Shown: positions 50,868 to 60,705, counted from the stretch's first letter. The stretch is 64,000 nt of DNA from CAVRGQ01 sp963720785 (GCA_963720785.1 CAVRGQ010000008.1:558001-622000); one strand, 5' to 3'. Made by a program: numbers and translations. Notes: a model not told the origin generated them from the sequence alone.

Positions 50868-51245
50868 TCAGGCCCGGAATGCCAGGATCCGGCCGGAGGG
50901 CGCCTGGTCGAAGGCCTCGCGGATCGCGGTCGCGGGCGAGCGCACCGCGAGCTCGATGCCGTGCTCGTCGCAGAAGCGCCAGGCCTCGACCAGGACGGCC
51001 AGGCACGCGGCGTCGACCACGGCGACGTTGCGCATGTCGACGGCGATCGAGGCGGGGTGTTCCTTGGCCAGGGTGAGGAGCTGGTTGCGCAGCTGGCCGG
51101 CGACGGCCCGGTCCACACCCCCGAGGACCTCGACCCCGATCGCGGTGCGTCCGTCAGCGGAGGCGTCGTCGCACCGAGTGACCGTGAACGCGTAGAGCGC
51201 ACTCGTGCCGATCGCGCCCGGGTCGATGTGATGCACGGAGGACAT
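50868..51245 (-). CDS. STAS-domain protein lacking the phospho-serine motif
   Basis: A 125-residue STAS protein of the anti-sigma-factor-antagonist type. AIGVEVLGGVDRAVAGQLRNQLLTLAKEHP and SIAVDMRNVAVVDAACLAVLVEAWRFCDEHG give the beta-alpha core. The DSSG-type loop, whose serine is phosphorylated in SpoIIAA/RsbV-like antagonists, is D-A-A-C here (residues 78-81), so phosphoswitching is unlikely. An N-terminal extension of about 30 residues precedes the domain. ATG 51245 is chosen as the first conserved Met. No partner kinase is visible nearby; divergent from the methyltransferase. Function uncertain. Confidence 0.75.
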   Translation of the reverse strand: MSSVHHIDPGAIGTSALYAFTVTRCDDASADGRTAIGVEVLGGVDRAVAGQLRNQLLTLAKEHPASIAVDMRNVAVVDAACLAVLVEAWRFCDEHGIELAVRSPATAIREAFDQAPSGRILAFRA

Positions 51246-51436
51246 GCGCCCCGCCCCCTGCCTGCTCGCTGCCTGTCCGGCCTCGCCCGGCCGGCGCCGG
51301 GAGACTGCCCGGCTCGTGGCCTCTTCGTCGGCCCCGATGCCCGGAAACTTGACGACTTCGTGGCGACGCACGACGCGCGCTGCCCTTCGTGTGACCGATG
51401 TCGCACGCCAGTCGCCCGGCGCTACCGTGACCGGTC

Positions 51437-52045
51437 GTGACGCACCGCCGAGTCGACCTCCCGCCCGACGAGTACGACGAGCGTTGGGCCGCGCTGGCCG
51501 CCGCCGGCGAGGAGGTCCACGGCGAGGTCAACCTCGTCGAGGCGCTGCTGCAGGAGCACGCCCTGACCGGTGCGATCCTCGACGCCGGCTGTGGCACCGG
51601 CCGGGTGGCGGCAGAACTCGCGGCGCGCGGGCACACCGTCACCGGCATCGACCTCGACCCCGCGCTGCTCGACGCGGCGCGGGCGAAGGACGCGCGGCCC
51701 CAGTGGATCACCGCCGACCTCGCGGCGCTCGGGCCCGACGTCGCGCCCGGCCCCTTCGCCGCCGTGGTCGCCGCGGGCAACGTGATGATCTTCGTGGCCC
51801 GCGGCACCGAGCGCACCGTCGTCGCGAACCTCGCGGCACGCCTCGAGCCGGGTGGCCTGCTGATCGCCGGCTTCCAGGTACGCCGGGGTCGCCTCGGCAT
51901 CGACGAGTACGACGAGCACTGCGCGGCCGCGGGCCTCGAACCGGTCGCGCACTTCGCCACGTGGACGCGCGACCCGATCGGAGCAACTCCCGACTACGTG
52001 GTCGCGGTTGCGTCCGCTCCGGTGGCACCTGCCTCGAAGCGGTAG
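51437..52045 (+). CDS. Class I SAM-dependent methyltransferase
   Basis: A 202-residue methyltransferase. The SAM-binding motif is GAILDAGCGTGRVAAELAARGHTVTGIDLDPALLDAARA (residues 45-84). PQWITADLAALGPDVAPGPFAAVVAAGNVMIFV provides the acidic motif II and the family's VAAGN stretch. It resembles actinobacterial small methyltransferases of the YdaC or thiopurine class. GTG 51437 lies about eight bases after a TACCGT box (leaderless). The 3' end overlaps convergent kdpE by 52 bp. Acceptor unknown. Confidence 0.82.
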   Translation: MTHRRVDLPPDEYDERWAALAAAGEEVHGEVNLVEALLQEHALTGAILDAGCGTGRVAAELAARGHTVTGIDLDPALLDAARAKDARPQWITADLAALGPDVAPGPFAAVVAAGNVMIFVARGTERTVVANLAARLEPGGLLIAGFQVRRGRLGIDEYDEHCAAAGLEPVAHFATWTRDPIGATPDYVVAVASAPVAPASKR

Positions 52046-52701
52046 CCCATCCCCGGTTCGGTGAAGAAGTAGCGCGGCCGGCCCGGCTCGGGCTCCAGCT
52101 TCCGGCGCACGTTTGCCATGTGCACGCGCAGGTAGGCGGTCTCGTCGTGATACTCCGGGCCCCACACCTCCTGCAGCAACTGCTGCTGGGAGACGAGCTT
52201 CCCCGGATTGCGCACGAGCACCTCCACCAGATGCCACTCCGTGGGCGTCAGACGGACGTCCTCACCCTCGCGTCGCGCCCGCTTCGCGGCGAGATCGATG
52301 ACGAAGTCGGCGGTCTCGATGACCGGTTCCTCCTCGGCCGGCGTCGCCCGGCGGAGCGCCGCGCGCAGGCGGGCGAGCAACTCGTCCATGCCGAACGGCT
52401 TCGTCACGTAGTCGTCGGCGCCGGCGTCGAGCGCGGCCACCTTGTCGGTCTCCGCGTCGCGCACCGACAGGATGACGATCGGCACTTGGGTCCATCCCCG
52501 CAGGCCGCGGATCACGTCGACCCCACCGATGCCGGGAAGTCCGAGGTCGAGTACCACCACATCGGGATGGTGCCGTGCCGCGAGCTCGAGGGCCTGCTCA
52601 CCGTCGGGCGCGAGGTCGACCTCGTAGCCGCGGGCACGCAGGTTGATCGACAGCGCCCGCAGGATCTGCGGTTCGTCGTCGACCACGAGAACGCGGATCA
52701 C
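51994..52701 (-). CDS. kdpE: KdpE response regulator
   Basis: A 235-residue OmpR-type response regulator. The receiver domain (1-115) has the acidic pocket VVDDEP and the phosphorylated Asp52 in VVLDLGLPG, plus the lysine in YVTKPFG. The winged-helix DNA-binding domain (about 130-225) includes LTPTEWHLVEVLVRNPGKLVSQQQLL and YLRVHMANVRRKLEPEPGRPRYFFTEPGMGYRF. Activated by KdpD under K+ limitation, it drives kdpFABC transcription. Start ATG 52701 overlaps the kdpD stop (ATGA), so it is the terminal gene of the operon. Confidence 0.95.
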   Translation of the reverse strand: MIRVLVVDDEPQILRALSINLRARGYEVDLAPDGEQALELAARHHPDVVVLDLGLPGIGGVDVIRGLRGWTQVPIVILSVRDAETDKVAALDAGADDYVTKPFGMDELLARLRAALRRATPAEEEPVIETADFVIDLAAKRARREGEDVRLTPTEWHLVEVLVRNPGKLVSQQQLLQEVWGPEYHDETAYLRVHMANVRRKLEPEPGRPRYFFTEPGMGYRFEAGATGADATATT

Positions 52702-55201
52702 GACGCAGCCAACGGGAGGCTGATCACCATCGTGGTGCCCCCTCCGGGAGTGTCGTCGATGTCGATACCCCCGTCCATGGCCTCGACGAACCCTCGAGCG
52801 ACCGCGAGACCGAGCCCCACACCGGTGTCGGTCGAGCGGTCACCGAGCCGCTGGAACGGGCGGAACACGTCGTCGCGCTGGTCGCGCGGGATTCCGGGAC
52901 CGCGGTCGACCACGCTGAGCTCGACGGTCGACTGGGTCGCGCACGCCTCGATGCGCACGCGGGCTTCCGGAGGCGACCAGGCCAGCGCGTTCTCCGCGAT
53001 GTTGGCGATCGCCCGCTCGAGGAGCGCCGCATCGGCCCGCACGCGCGGCAACGTCTCGGGGACATCGACAGCCAGGCGGTCGCCATCGAGGCCGACGAGC
53101 GCGACCGGCACGACTTCGTCGAGGCCGACGTCGCGCATCACCAGCTGCAGCGCCCCGGTCTGCAGGCGACTCATGTCGAGCAGGTTGCCGATGAGGTGGT
53201 TCAGCCGGTCGGCGCCCTCGTCGACCGTCTCGAGCAACTCGCGGGTGGCGGCGGGCGAGAAGTCGACGTCGCGTTGCAGGAGACTGCTCACCGAGGCCTT
53301 GATCGACGACAGCGGTGTCCGCAGGTCGTGCGACACCGCCGCAAGCAGCGCGGTGCGCAGCTCGTTGGCCTCCTCGAGGCCCGCGGCGCGCTCCGATGCA
53401 GCACGGAGCTCGCGCCGCTCCAGCGCGGTCGCCACCTGGCCGACGAATGCGCGCAGTATCTCGGGATCCGCCTGCCTGACCGCCGCGCCGTCGAGCACGA
53501 GCACGGCGTCCCCGTAGAGCCCGACGGACAGCTCGCCCTCTTCGGCGGCGCGGGCACCGGCTCGCCCGCCGACGCGAGCACGGTCCACGTGATGGGGCCA
53601 CCACTGAGCACCGCCGCGGAATCGGCTTCGAAGGCCTCGCGCACCTGCGCAACCAACTGTGGGAGTGGCTCTTCGGCCGCGGCCAACGTGCCGCTCAACG
53701 CCGCGAGCGTCTCCGCCTCCGCGCGCGACTGCGCGGCTTCGACCGTGCGGCGCGACGCCGTCGCCACCAGATAGCTCACCACCCCGCCGACGAGGAGGAA
53801 GATGACGAGCGCGACGAGGTTCTCGCCGTCGGCCACGGTGAACTCATGCGTCGGTTGAGTGAAGAAGTAGTTGGCGAGCAGGAAGCCCGAGATTGCGGAC
53901 ACGAGCGCGGGCCACATACCGCCCAGTGCGGCGACGACCACGACGACGAGCATGAAGATCAACAGGTCGCTCGGAAGCGTGAGCGTGGCGTGCATTTGCG
54001 CCAGCACGAGCGACGTCAGCAACGGCGCAACGACTGCGAGCACCCACGCCAGGATCTGGCGTCGCGGTGAGATCGCCGCGGGCCGACGGGCCCGGTGCGT
54101 GGTGATGCGCACGTCACCGACGTCGTCGCCGGGCTCCGACGAGATGACGTGCACGTCGATCGGACCCGACGCCCGGATCACGTCGTTGATCACCGACCCG
54201 CGCAGGAACGTGGCCCACCGACTCTGACGGCTGGCGCCGAGCACGATCTGCGTGGCGTTCTCGGCGCTGGCGAACTCCACCAGCGCGGTGGCGATGTCGG
54301 CACCCGCGAGCTCGTGGTAGGTGCCACCGAGCTCCGCGAGCAGCCGGCGCTGGGCGGCAAGTGTCTGGCCCGACGGCCCGCGCAACCCGTCGGCGGGCCG
54401 CACGTGCACGCCCACGAGCTGACCCCGCGTGCGCGCGGCCATCCGGGCCGCCCGCCGTACGACGTCGTGCCCACCGGGTGCACCGGTGATCGCCACGATG
54501 ACCCGCTCGCGGGTCTCCCACTGGCCCGAGATCCCGTGCTTCTCCCGGTAGTCCTCGAGCGCCTCGTCGACCCGGTCGGCGGTCCACATGAGGGCAAGCT
54601 CGCGCAGCGCGCCGAGGTTGCCCTCCCGGAAGAAGTTGGCCAGAGACGCGTCGACCCGCTCGGCCGGGTAGATGTTCCCGTGCGCCATGCGTCGCCGCAG
54701 GGCCTGCGGCGTCATGTCGATGATCTCGATCTGATCGGCCGCCCGCACCACCGAGTCGGGGATCGTCTCCTGTTGCTTGATCCCGGTGACCTCTTCCACC
54801 ACGTCGTTCATCGACTCGAGGTGCTGGATGTTCACCGTGGAGATCACGTCGATGCCGGCGTCGAGGATCTCGTGGACGTCCTGCCAGCGCTTCTCGTTCC
54901 GAGAACCGGGCACGTTGGTGTGGGCGAGCTCGTCGACCAGAACCACCTTCGGCGCCCGGGCGATGATGGCGTCGACGTCCATCTCCTCGAACACCGAGCC
55001 GCGGTACTCGATGCGCCGTCGCGGCACGATCTCGAGATCGCGCACCTGGGCACCTGTGTTCACGCGACCGTGCGTCTCGACCAGGCCGACGACGCAATCG
55101 GTGCCGCGGCTCGCCCGCCGCCAGCCCTCGTTGAGCATGGCGTAGGTCTTGCCCACGCCCGGGGACGCCCCGAGATAGATACGGAGGTTGCCCCGGGCCA
55201 T
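52698..55201 (-). CDS. kdpD: KdpD sensor histidine kinase (one apparent frameshift)
   Basis: About 834 residues after repair. The N-terminal KdpD domain contains GASPGVGKT (Walker A) and VVLVDELAHTNVPGS; a USP domain follows (IVAITGAPGGHDVVRRAARMA). Then come four membrane helices (AWVLAVVAPLLTSLVL to GGVVSYLVA) and a GAF-like region. The frame breaks near 53545 in a CCCGCGCCGCC run (length 3n+2), after VLASAGEPVPA. It resumes at AEEGELSVGLYGDAVLV and continues to the HisKA box AAVSHDLRTPLSSIK and the HATPase core NIAENALAWSPP and DTGVGLGLAVARGFVE. KdpD senses low K+/osmotic stress and phosphorylates KdpE. Starts 9 nt after the kdpC stop. Confidence 0.93.
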
Positions 55202-55210
55202 GGACGAAAC

Positions 55211-55801
55211 CTACTGCCGCGCCAGTTGGTCGAGCGCGACGTTGAGCTCGAGCACGTTCACGTACTTCTCGCCGAGGAACCCGAGCGAGCGATCCTGCGT
55301 GTGCTCGTCGACGAGCTTCGCCACCTGGGCCTTCGTCAAACCCCGGGCGTCGGCGACGCGCGCCGTCTGGAGCCGGGCGTTGGCCACGGAGATGCCGGGG
55401 TCGAGGCCGGAGCCCGACGACGTGACCGCATCGATCGGCACGGAGAACCCGGCCGGAAGGTTGTTCTCCTCGCGGTACGCGACGGCCGCCTTCTTGACGT
55501 TGTCGATGAGGGTCGGGTTGGTCGGCCCGAGGTTCGACGCCGAACTCGCCAGCCCGTCGTAGCCGTCACCGGCCGCAGAGGGCCGCGGGTGGAAGTACTC
55601 GGGCTTCGTGAAGCTCTGCCCGATGAGGGACGACCCCACCGCCTTGCCGTTCACCTTCACCAGTGAGCCGTTCGCCTTGTCGGACCAGAGTCCCTGCGCG
55701 ACGCCGGTCACGAGCAACGGGTACGCGAGCCCGAGCAGGACGGTGAACACGAGCACGATCCGGATTGCGGGAAGCAGTTGACGCCGAATCTGTGACTGCA
55801 T
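55211..55801 (-). CDS. kdpC: KdpC subunit of the K+-transporting ATPase
   Basis: A 196-residue subunit with one N-terminal membrane helix (AIRIVLVFTVLLGLAYPLLVTGVAQ) and a periplasmic domain with SLVKVNGKAVGSSLIGQSF, YFHPRPSAAGDGYDGLASSASNLGPTNP and the C-terminal VADARGLTKAQVAKLVDEHTQDRSLGFLGEKYVNVLELNVALDQL. All KdpC signatures are present. It stabilises the KdpA/KdpB complex and may raise substrate affinity. ATG 55801 overlaps the kdpB stop as TGATG. Confidence 0.96.
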   Translation of the reverse strand: MQSQIRRQLLPAIRIVLVFTVLLGLAYPLLVTGVAQGLWSDKANGSLVKVNGKAVGSSLIGQSFTKPEYFHPRPSAAGDGYDGLASSASNLGPTNPTLIDNVKKAAVAYREENNLPAGFSVPIDAVTSSGSGLDPGISVANARLQTARVADARGLTKAQVAKLVDEHTQDRSLGFLGEKYVNVLELNVALDQLARQ

Positions 55802-57882
55802 CAGTGCACCCCCAGGGCCGTGATGATCATGTCGATGAGTTTGATCCCGATGAACGGGGCGACCAGACCGCCGAGGCCGTAGATCATCAGGTTGCGTCGC
55901 AGGATCGCGGCGGCACCCGCCGGCCGGTACTTCACCCCGCGCAGCGCGAGCGGGATCAGCATCACGATGATCAGCGCGTTGAAGATCACCGCCGAGAGGA
56001 TCGCCGAGTTGGGCGAACCGAGATCCATCACGTTGAGATCACCCAACGCGGTGAGGCCCGCGAACCCGGCGAACATCGCCGGGATGATCGCGAAGTACTT
56101 CGCGACGTCGTTGGCGATCGAGAAGGTGGTGAGCGAACCACGCGTGATCAGCAACTGCTTGCCGATCGCCACGATGTCGATGAGCTTCGTCGGGTCGGAG
56201 TCGAGGTCGACCATGTTGCCGGCTTCCTTGGCCGCCTGCGTGCCGGTGTTCATCGCGACACCGACGTCGGCGACGGCGAGTGCGGGCGCGTCGTTGGTGC
56301 CGTCGCCGGTCATGGCTACGAGGTGCCCGCCGGTCTGCTCCTTCCTGATGAGCGCCATCTTGTCTTCCGGCGTGGCTTCGGCGAGGAAGTCGTCGACGCC
56401 GGCCTCGTTGGCGATGAACGCCGCCGTGCGCGGGTTGTCGCCGGTGATCATCACCGTGCGGATGCCCATCTCGCGCAGCTCGTCGAAGCGCTCCTTCATT
56501 CCGGGCTTCACGATGTCCTTGAGGTAGATGACACCCAGCGCGCGCGCCGTGCCCACCGCGCCACCCTGTTCCGCGACCACGAGCGGCGTGCCCCCCTCGC
56601 TCGACACGCCGTCGACGATGGTCTGCAACTCGGGCGGCACCGCGCCGCCCTCTTCCGCCACCCACACCTTCACCGAGTCGGCCGCGCCCTTGCGCACCGA
56701 GCGGGCGGCGACACCGTTGGCCGGGAGGTCGACGCCACTCATGCGGGTCTGCGCGGTGAAGGGCACCAGCGTTGCGCCGACCAGCTCCTTGCGATCGAGG
56801 CCGAAGTGCTCGACCGCCAGCTTCACGATCGAGCGGCCCTCGGGGGTCTCGTCGGCGAGGCTCGACAGCAACGCGGCCTCGGCGAGTTCGTGCTCGGTGA
56901 TGTCGCCCACCGGGAGGAACTGCGCCGCTTCGCGGTTGCCGATGGTGATGGTGCCGGTCTTGTCGAGCAGCAGCGTGCTCACATCGCCGGCGGCCTCGAC
57001 GGCCCGACCGCTCATCGCCAGCACGTTGTGCTGCACGAGCCGGTCCATGCCCGCGATGCCGATCGCCGAGAGCAGTCCGCCGATCGTCGTCGGGATCAGG
57101 CACACCAGCAGCGCGGTGAGGATCACCAGTGTCTGCGGCGCACCGGAGTACACCGCGAACGGCTGCAGCGACACCACCGCGAGCAGGAAGATGATGGTGA
57201 GGCCGGAGAGCAGGATGCTCAGCGCGATCTCGTTCGGCGTCTTCTGGCGGTCGGCGCCCTCCACGAGGGCGATCATGCGGTCGAGGAAGGTCTCACCGGG
57301 CTTCGCGGTGATGCGCACCACGATCTCGTCGGACAGCACCCGCGTACCGCCGGTCACCGCCGAGCGGTCACCCCCCGACTCGCGGATGACCGGCGCCGAC
57401 TCGCCGGTGATGGCGGATTCGTCGACGCTGGCGATGCCCTCGACGACGTCGCCGTCGCCGGGGATCACGTCGCCGGCCGTGACGACGCACTCGTCGCCCA
57501 CCGTGAGCTCGGTGCTCGCGCACTCGACGATCGATCCGTCGGGCATGCGCTTCTTGGCGACCGTCTCGCTGCGCGTCTTGCGCAAGGTCTCGGCCTGGGC
57601 CTTGCCCCGGCCCTCCGCGATCGCCTCGGCGAAGTTGGCGAACAGCACGGTGAACCAGAGGAACAGGGTGACCAGTCCGGTGAACACGTCGTTGTTGGCG
57701 CCGTGTTTCCCGAGGTCACGGAAGAAGATGATCGTGGTGAGGACGCTGCCGACCTCGACGACGAACATGACGGGATTGCGGATCATGTTGCGCGGATCGA
57801 GCTTGCGCAGGCTGTCGACCAGCGCGCGGCGCACGATGCCCGGCTCGAACAGGGGCCGCTTCTGAGTTGCGGGTCCGGACAC
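55801..57882 (-). CDS. kdpB: KdpB P-type ATPase subunit
   Basis: A 693-residue P-type ATPase catalytic subunit. TGES lies at residues 159-162; the phosphorylated Asp307 is in LLLDKTGTIT; the hinge motif MTGDGTNDAPAL is present with KdpB-specific VCLIPTTIGGLLSAIG in the membrane domain. Seven membrane segments are expected. It drives K+ uptake through KdpA using ATP under K+ limitation. GTG 57882 follows the kdpA stop by 9 nt. Intact reading frame. Confidence 0.97.
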   Translation of the reverse strand: MSGPATQKRPLFEPGIVRRALVDSLRKLDPRNMIRNPVMFVVEVGSVLTTIIFFRDLGKHGANNDVFTGLVTLFLWFTVLFANFAEAIAEGRGKAQAETLRKTRSETVAKKRMPDGSIVECASTELTVGDECVVTAGDVIPGDGDVVEGIASVDESAITGESAPVIRESGGDRSAVTGGTRVLSDEIVVRITAKPGETFLDRMIALVEGADRQKTPNEIALSILLSGLTIIFLLAVVSLQPFAVYSGAPQTLVILTALLVCLIPTTIGGLLSAIGIAGMDRLVQHNVLAMSGRAVEAAGDVSTLLLDKTGTITIGNREAAQFLPVGDITEHELAEAALLSSLADETPEGRSIVKLAVEHFGLDRKELVGATLVPFTAQTRMSGVDLPANGVAARSVRKGAADSVKVWVAEEGGAVPPELQTIVDGVSSEGGTPLVVAEQGGAVGTARALGVIYLKDIVKPGMKERFDELREMGIRTVMITGDNPRTAAFIANEAGVDDFLAEATPEDKMALIRKEQTGGHLVAMTGDGTNDAPALAVADVGVAMNTGTQAAKEAGNMVDLDSDPTKLIDIVAIGKQLLITRGSLTTFSIANDVAKYFAIIPAMFAGFAGLTALGDLNVMDLGSPNSAILSAVIFNALIIVMLIPLALRGVKYRPAGAAAILRRNLMIYGLGGLVAPFIGIKLIDMIITALGVH

Positions 57883-57891
57883 TGGTGCTCC

Positions 57892-59610
57892 TCAGTTCCC
57901 GAGGTGCTCGACGATGGGGCCGAGCGCAAGGACGGGTAGGTACGTGAGGCCGACGACCACCACGATCACCGACACCAGGAGTCCGGTGAAGAGCGGCGTG
58001 TCGGTGGGGAACGTTCCCGAGGACTCGGGCACCGTCTGCTTGCGGGCGAGCGAGCCGGCGACCGCGAGCGCCGCGATGATCAGGATGAAGCGCCCGATCA
58101 ACATGCCCACGCTGAACGTCGTGTTATACCAATCGGTGTTGCCCGACAGGCCGCCGAACGCCGAGCCGTTGTTGTTGGCAGTCGACGTGAAGCCGTACAC
58201 CACCTCGCTCAGGCCGTGCGCGCCCGGGTTGAGGATCGACGCCTGGGGCGTCTTCATCACCACCGATGCACCGGCGAACACGAGGATCACCAGCGGCACC
58301 GCCAGCAGGTAGATCACCACGAGTTTCATCTCGGCGGCCTGGATCTTCTTCCCCAGGTACTCGGGCGTGCGCCCGACCATGAGGCCGGCGATGAACACCG
58401 CCAGCAGCGCGAAGATCAACATCCCGTACAGGCCGGCGCCCACACCTCCGGGGCTGACCTCGCCGAGCATGATGTTCACGAGGGCGATGCCGCCGCCCAG
58501 CGGCGTCATGCTGTCATGTGAGCAGTCCACCGCACCGGTGGACGTCCCCGTCGTGGACGACGCGTAGAGCCCACACGCCGCGGCACCGAAGCGCGTCTCC
58601 TTGCCCTCCATGGTGCCGCCGGGTTGGCTGGAGGTGGTCTGCTGGTTCACCTTCACCGCGTCGAGCGCGGAGTTGCCGCCGGTTTCGAACAACATCGCCC
58701 CGACGGAGGCCGCGAGCCAGATCGCCAGCATCGCCATCAGCACCGCGATGCCCTGCTTCTTGTTCCCCGCCATCTTCCCGAACGTCCAGGCGAGGGAGAA
58801 CGGAATGACGAGCAACAGGTAGATCTCGGCGAAGTTGGTGAAGCCGTTGGGGTTCTCGAACGGGTGGGCAGAGTTGGCGTTGCGTGACCCACCGCCGTTG
58901 GTCCCGAGCTCCTTGATTGCCTCCTGGCTGGCGACGGGACCGCCCTGGATCACCTGGGACTTGCCCTCGACGGTCTTGACCGTCGTGTTCCCGTCGAAGC
59001 TCTGGATCATGCCCTGGGTGACGAACACGATCGCGAACAGGAAGGCGGCGGGCAGCAGGATGCGGATGATCCCGCGCGTCATGTCGACCCAGAAGTTGCC
59101 GATCGTGCCGGCGCGGTGGCGCGTGAGCCCGCGGATCAGCGCGACGGCGACCGACAGACCCACCGCGGCGGACACGAAGTTCTGCACCGTGAGACCGGCC
59201 ATCTGGGTGAGATGGCTCATCGTCGTCTCGGGCGAGTAGTTCTGCCAGTTCGTGTTGGTGACGAAGCTGACCGCCGTGTTGAAGGCGAGCAGGCTCGGGA
59301 CGCCCTTGACGTTCGTCGGGTTCAGCGGCAGGTGCTCCTGGACCCGCTGCAGCAGGTACAGGAACGCGATCGACACCGCACTGAACGCGAGGAGCGACAG
59401 TGCGTAGGTGGTCCACCTCTGCTCGCGCTGCTCGTCGATGCCACCGAGGCGGTAGATCACCCGCTCGACCGGCCCGAAGACGCGGTCGCCCGGGGCCTTC
59501 CCTCGGCCGCCGTCGCCGAACACCTTGGCCATGTAGCTGCCGAGGAGCGGCACCGAGATCGCGAGCACCGCGATCAGCGCGAGCAGCTGCAACCAGTTCG
59601 CCGCGGTCAT
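57892..59610 (-). CDS. kdpA: KdpA K+-channel-like subunit
   Basis: A 572-residue membrane subunit with ten or more helices and the four-fold selectivity-filter segments, for example NTAVSFVTNTNWQNYSPE, GTNGGGSRNANSAHPFENPN and STANNNGSAFGGLSGNTDWYN. These glycine-rich motifs, in the KdpA order, bind and translocate K+. ATG 59610 overlaps the kdpF stop (TGATG). The sequence is slightly longer than E. coli KdpA in loops. Intact frame. Confidence 0.97.
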   Translation of the reverse strand: MTAANWLQLLALIAVLAISVPLLGSYMAKVFGDGGRGKAPGDRVFGPVERVIYRLGGIDEQREQRWTTYALSLLAFSAVSIAFLYLLQRVQEHLPLNPTNVKGVPSLLAFNTAVSFVTNTNWQNYSPETTMSHLTQMAGLTVQNFVSAAVGLSVAVALIRGLTRHRAGTIGNFWVDMTRGIIRILLPAAFLFAIVFVTQGMIQSFDGNTTVKTVEGKSQVIQGGPVASQEAIKELGTNGGGSRNANSAHPFENPNGFTNFAEIYLLLVIPFSLAWTFGKMAGNKKQGIAVLMAMLAIWLAASVGAMLFETGGNSALDAVKVNQQTTSSQPGGTMEGKETRFGAAACGLYASSTTGTSTGAVDCSHDSMTPLGGGIALVNIMLGEVSPGGVGAGLYGMLIFALLAVFIAGLMVGRTPEYLGKKIQAAEMKLVVIYLLAVPLVILVFAGASVVMKTPQASILNPGAHGLSEVVYGFTSTANNNGSAFGGLSGNTDWYNTTFSVGMLIGRFILIIAALAVAGSLARKQTVPESSGTFPTDTPLFTGLLVSVIVVVVGLTYLPVLALGPIVEHLGN

Positions 59611-59699
59611 CAGAGCTTCTCCGGGATCACGAGCGCCGCCACGAGATACGCGGCCAGGAGGACGGAGAGCACGAGTCCGATCCAGTCGTCGCCGCTCAC
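59610..59699 (-). CDS. kdpF: KdpF small membrane subunit
   Basis: A 29-residue peptide (GTG 59699) with one hydrophobic helix: DDWIGLVLSVLLAAYLVAAL, then VIPEKL. Size, position before kdpA and the terminal P-E-K-L/P-E-K-F motif are those of KdpF, which stabilises the complex in lipid. It overlaps both neighbours: the 58-aa gene stop (GTGA) upstream and kdpA (TGATG) downstream. Confidence 0.9.
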   Translation of the reverse strand: MSGDDWIGLVLSVLLAAYLVAALVIPEKL

Positions 59700-59872
59700 G
59701 GGACGGTCACCTCCTCGACGACCTCGTCGGCGGTGCCGATGAGGTCGTGAGCGCCGGTCGACAACCGGACCCCTTCCGGATCCGGCCCGATGATGCGCCC
59801 GCACACTGCGACGAAACCGGCGCAGAGGGCGAAGAACGCGATCAGGGCCACGACGACGAGCACGTCGGTCAT
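59696..59872 (-). CDS. 58-aa single-pass membrane protein upstream of kdpF
   Basis: A 58-residue frame, ATG 59872, with an N-terminal membrane helix (VLVVVALIAFFALCAGFVAVC) and an acidic tail (HDLIGTADEVVEEVTVP). The start overlaps the DUF4118 gene's stop (ATGA) and the end overlaps the kdpF start (GTGA), so it is embedded in the operon. Similar tiny membrane genes occur before kdpF in other actinobacteria. Its role may be assembly or tuning of Kdp, but nothing is proven. Confidence 0.75.
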   Translation of the reverse strand: MTDVLVVVALIAFFALCAGFVAVCGRIIGPDPEGVRLSTGAHDLIGTADEVVEEVTVP

Positions 59873-60705
59873 GGCTGGTCCTTTCCTTCTTGGTCTTCGG
59901 GGCCGTCCTGGTCGGGGGGCGCGGCGAGCGCGACCCCCAGCTGGTCGGCGAGCGCCACCGCCGACGCACGGGCGTCGACGGAGAGGGCGACACCGGTGGT
60001 GGGCTCGGCGAACTCGAGCACGAAGCGGCCGCGCACGCGACCGGCTCCGGCGACGCGCAACTCCACGAGCCGCGACGGGGTGGGGTCGAGCACGCCGATG
60101 GCCGGATCGCCCGGGGGGACCGCGACCCGGCCATGGCGCAGTTGGGGGAGCTCCACCTCGAAGGGAGGCCGCTCGAACCAGATGCGCTCGGCCGGCAGCA
60201 GCGTCTGGAGCTCGCGGCGCACACTCTCGATCAGGTAGGTCGGCGTGTCGCTGCCGGCACCGACCTCGGCGACGGTGCGCATGCGCTGCACCTCCCGCCG
60301 GCTCTTGTGCGCGACGGCGCGGCTGCGGCGGGTGCGGGTGACCAACTCGCCGGTCACGAGCCCGACGACGAGCAACAGGACCGTCGTCTCGATGTCGTCC
60401 CGGGTGTTGATCCGCAGCGAGTAATAGGGGTGCGTGAAGAAGAAGTCGTAGCTCAGCGCGGCGACGAGGGCCGCGACCACGCCGCCGGTGCGGCCCCCAA
60501 CGATGGCGGCGACCAGCACGACGACCACGAGTACCAGCGCGGCGTTGACGACGCGGATCTCGGACCGGGCCGGCACGAGGAGCAGCGAGATGGCGACGGG
60601 CCCGGCGATCGCCACCACCCAGCCCACGCCTCGTATCCCACGGCCCGCCGTCTCGTCCACGTCCTCATCGATACACCGCTCCGGGGTACGCCGATAGGGC
60701 CACAC
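59869..60705 (-). CDS. DUF4118-domain membrane protein (KdpD-like)
   Basis: A protein of about 278 residues. Four membrane helices (VGWVVAIAGPVAISLLLVP, AALVLVVVVLVAAIVGG, GVVAALVAALSYDFFFTHPYYSL, TTVLLLVVGLVTGELVTRTR) form a DUF4118 domain like KdpD's, including the D-F-F-F-T-x-P-Y motif. A C-terminal GAF-like region follows, but no histidine kinase core. It lies first in the operon, overlapping the 58-aa gene by ATGA. It may be a K+ or turgor-responsive modulator of KdpD, inferred from likeness. Start uncertain: GTG 60705 or about 60660. Confidence 0.8.
   Translation of the reverse strand: MWPYRRTPERCIDEDVDETAGRGIRGVGWVVAIAGPVAISLLLVPARSEIRVVNAALVLVVVVLVAAIVGGRTGGVVAALVAALSYDFFFTHPYYSLRINTRDDIETTVLLLVVGLVTGELVTRTRRSRAVAHKSRREVQRMRTVAEVGAGSDTPTYLIESVRRELQTLLPAERIWFERPPFEVELPQLRHGRVAVPPGDPAIGVLDPTPSRLVELRVAGAGRVRGRFVLEFAEPTTGVALSVDARASAVALADQLGVALAAPPDQDGPEDQEGKDQP

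Noticed and set aside
52698..55201. KdpD as two separate proteins (sensor half and kinase half)
   Set aside because: The halves join by a one-base shift in a GC run, and the rest of the operon is intact, so an error is likelier than a split sensor.
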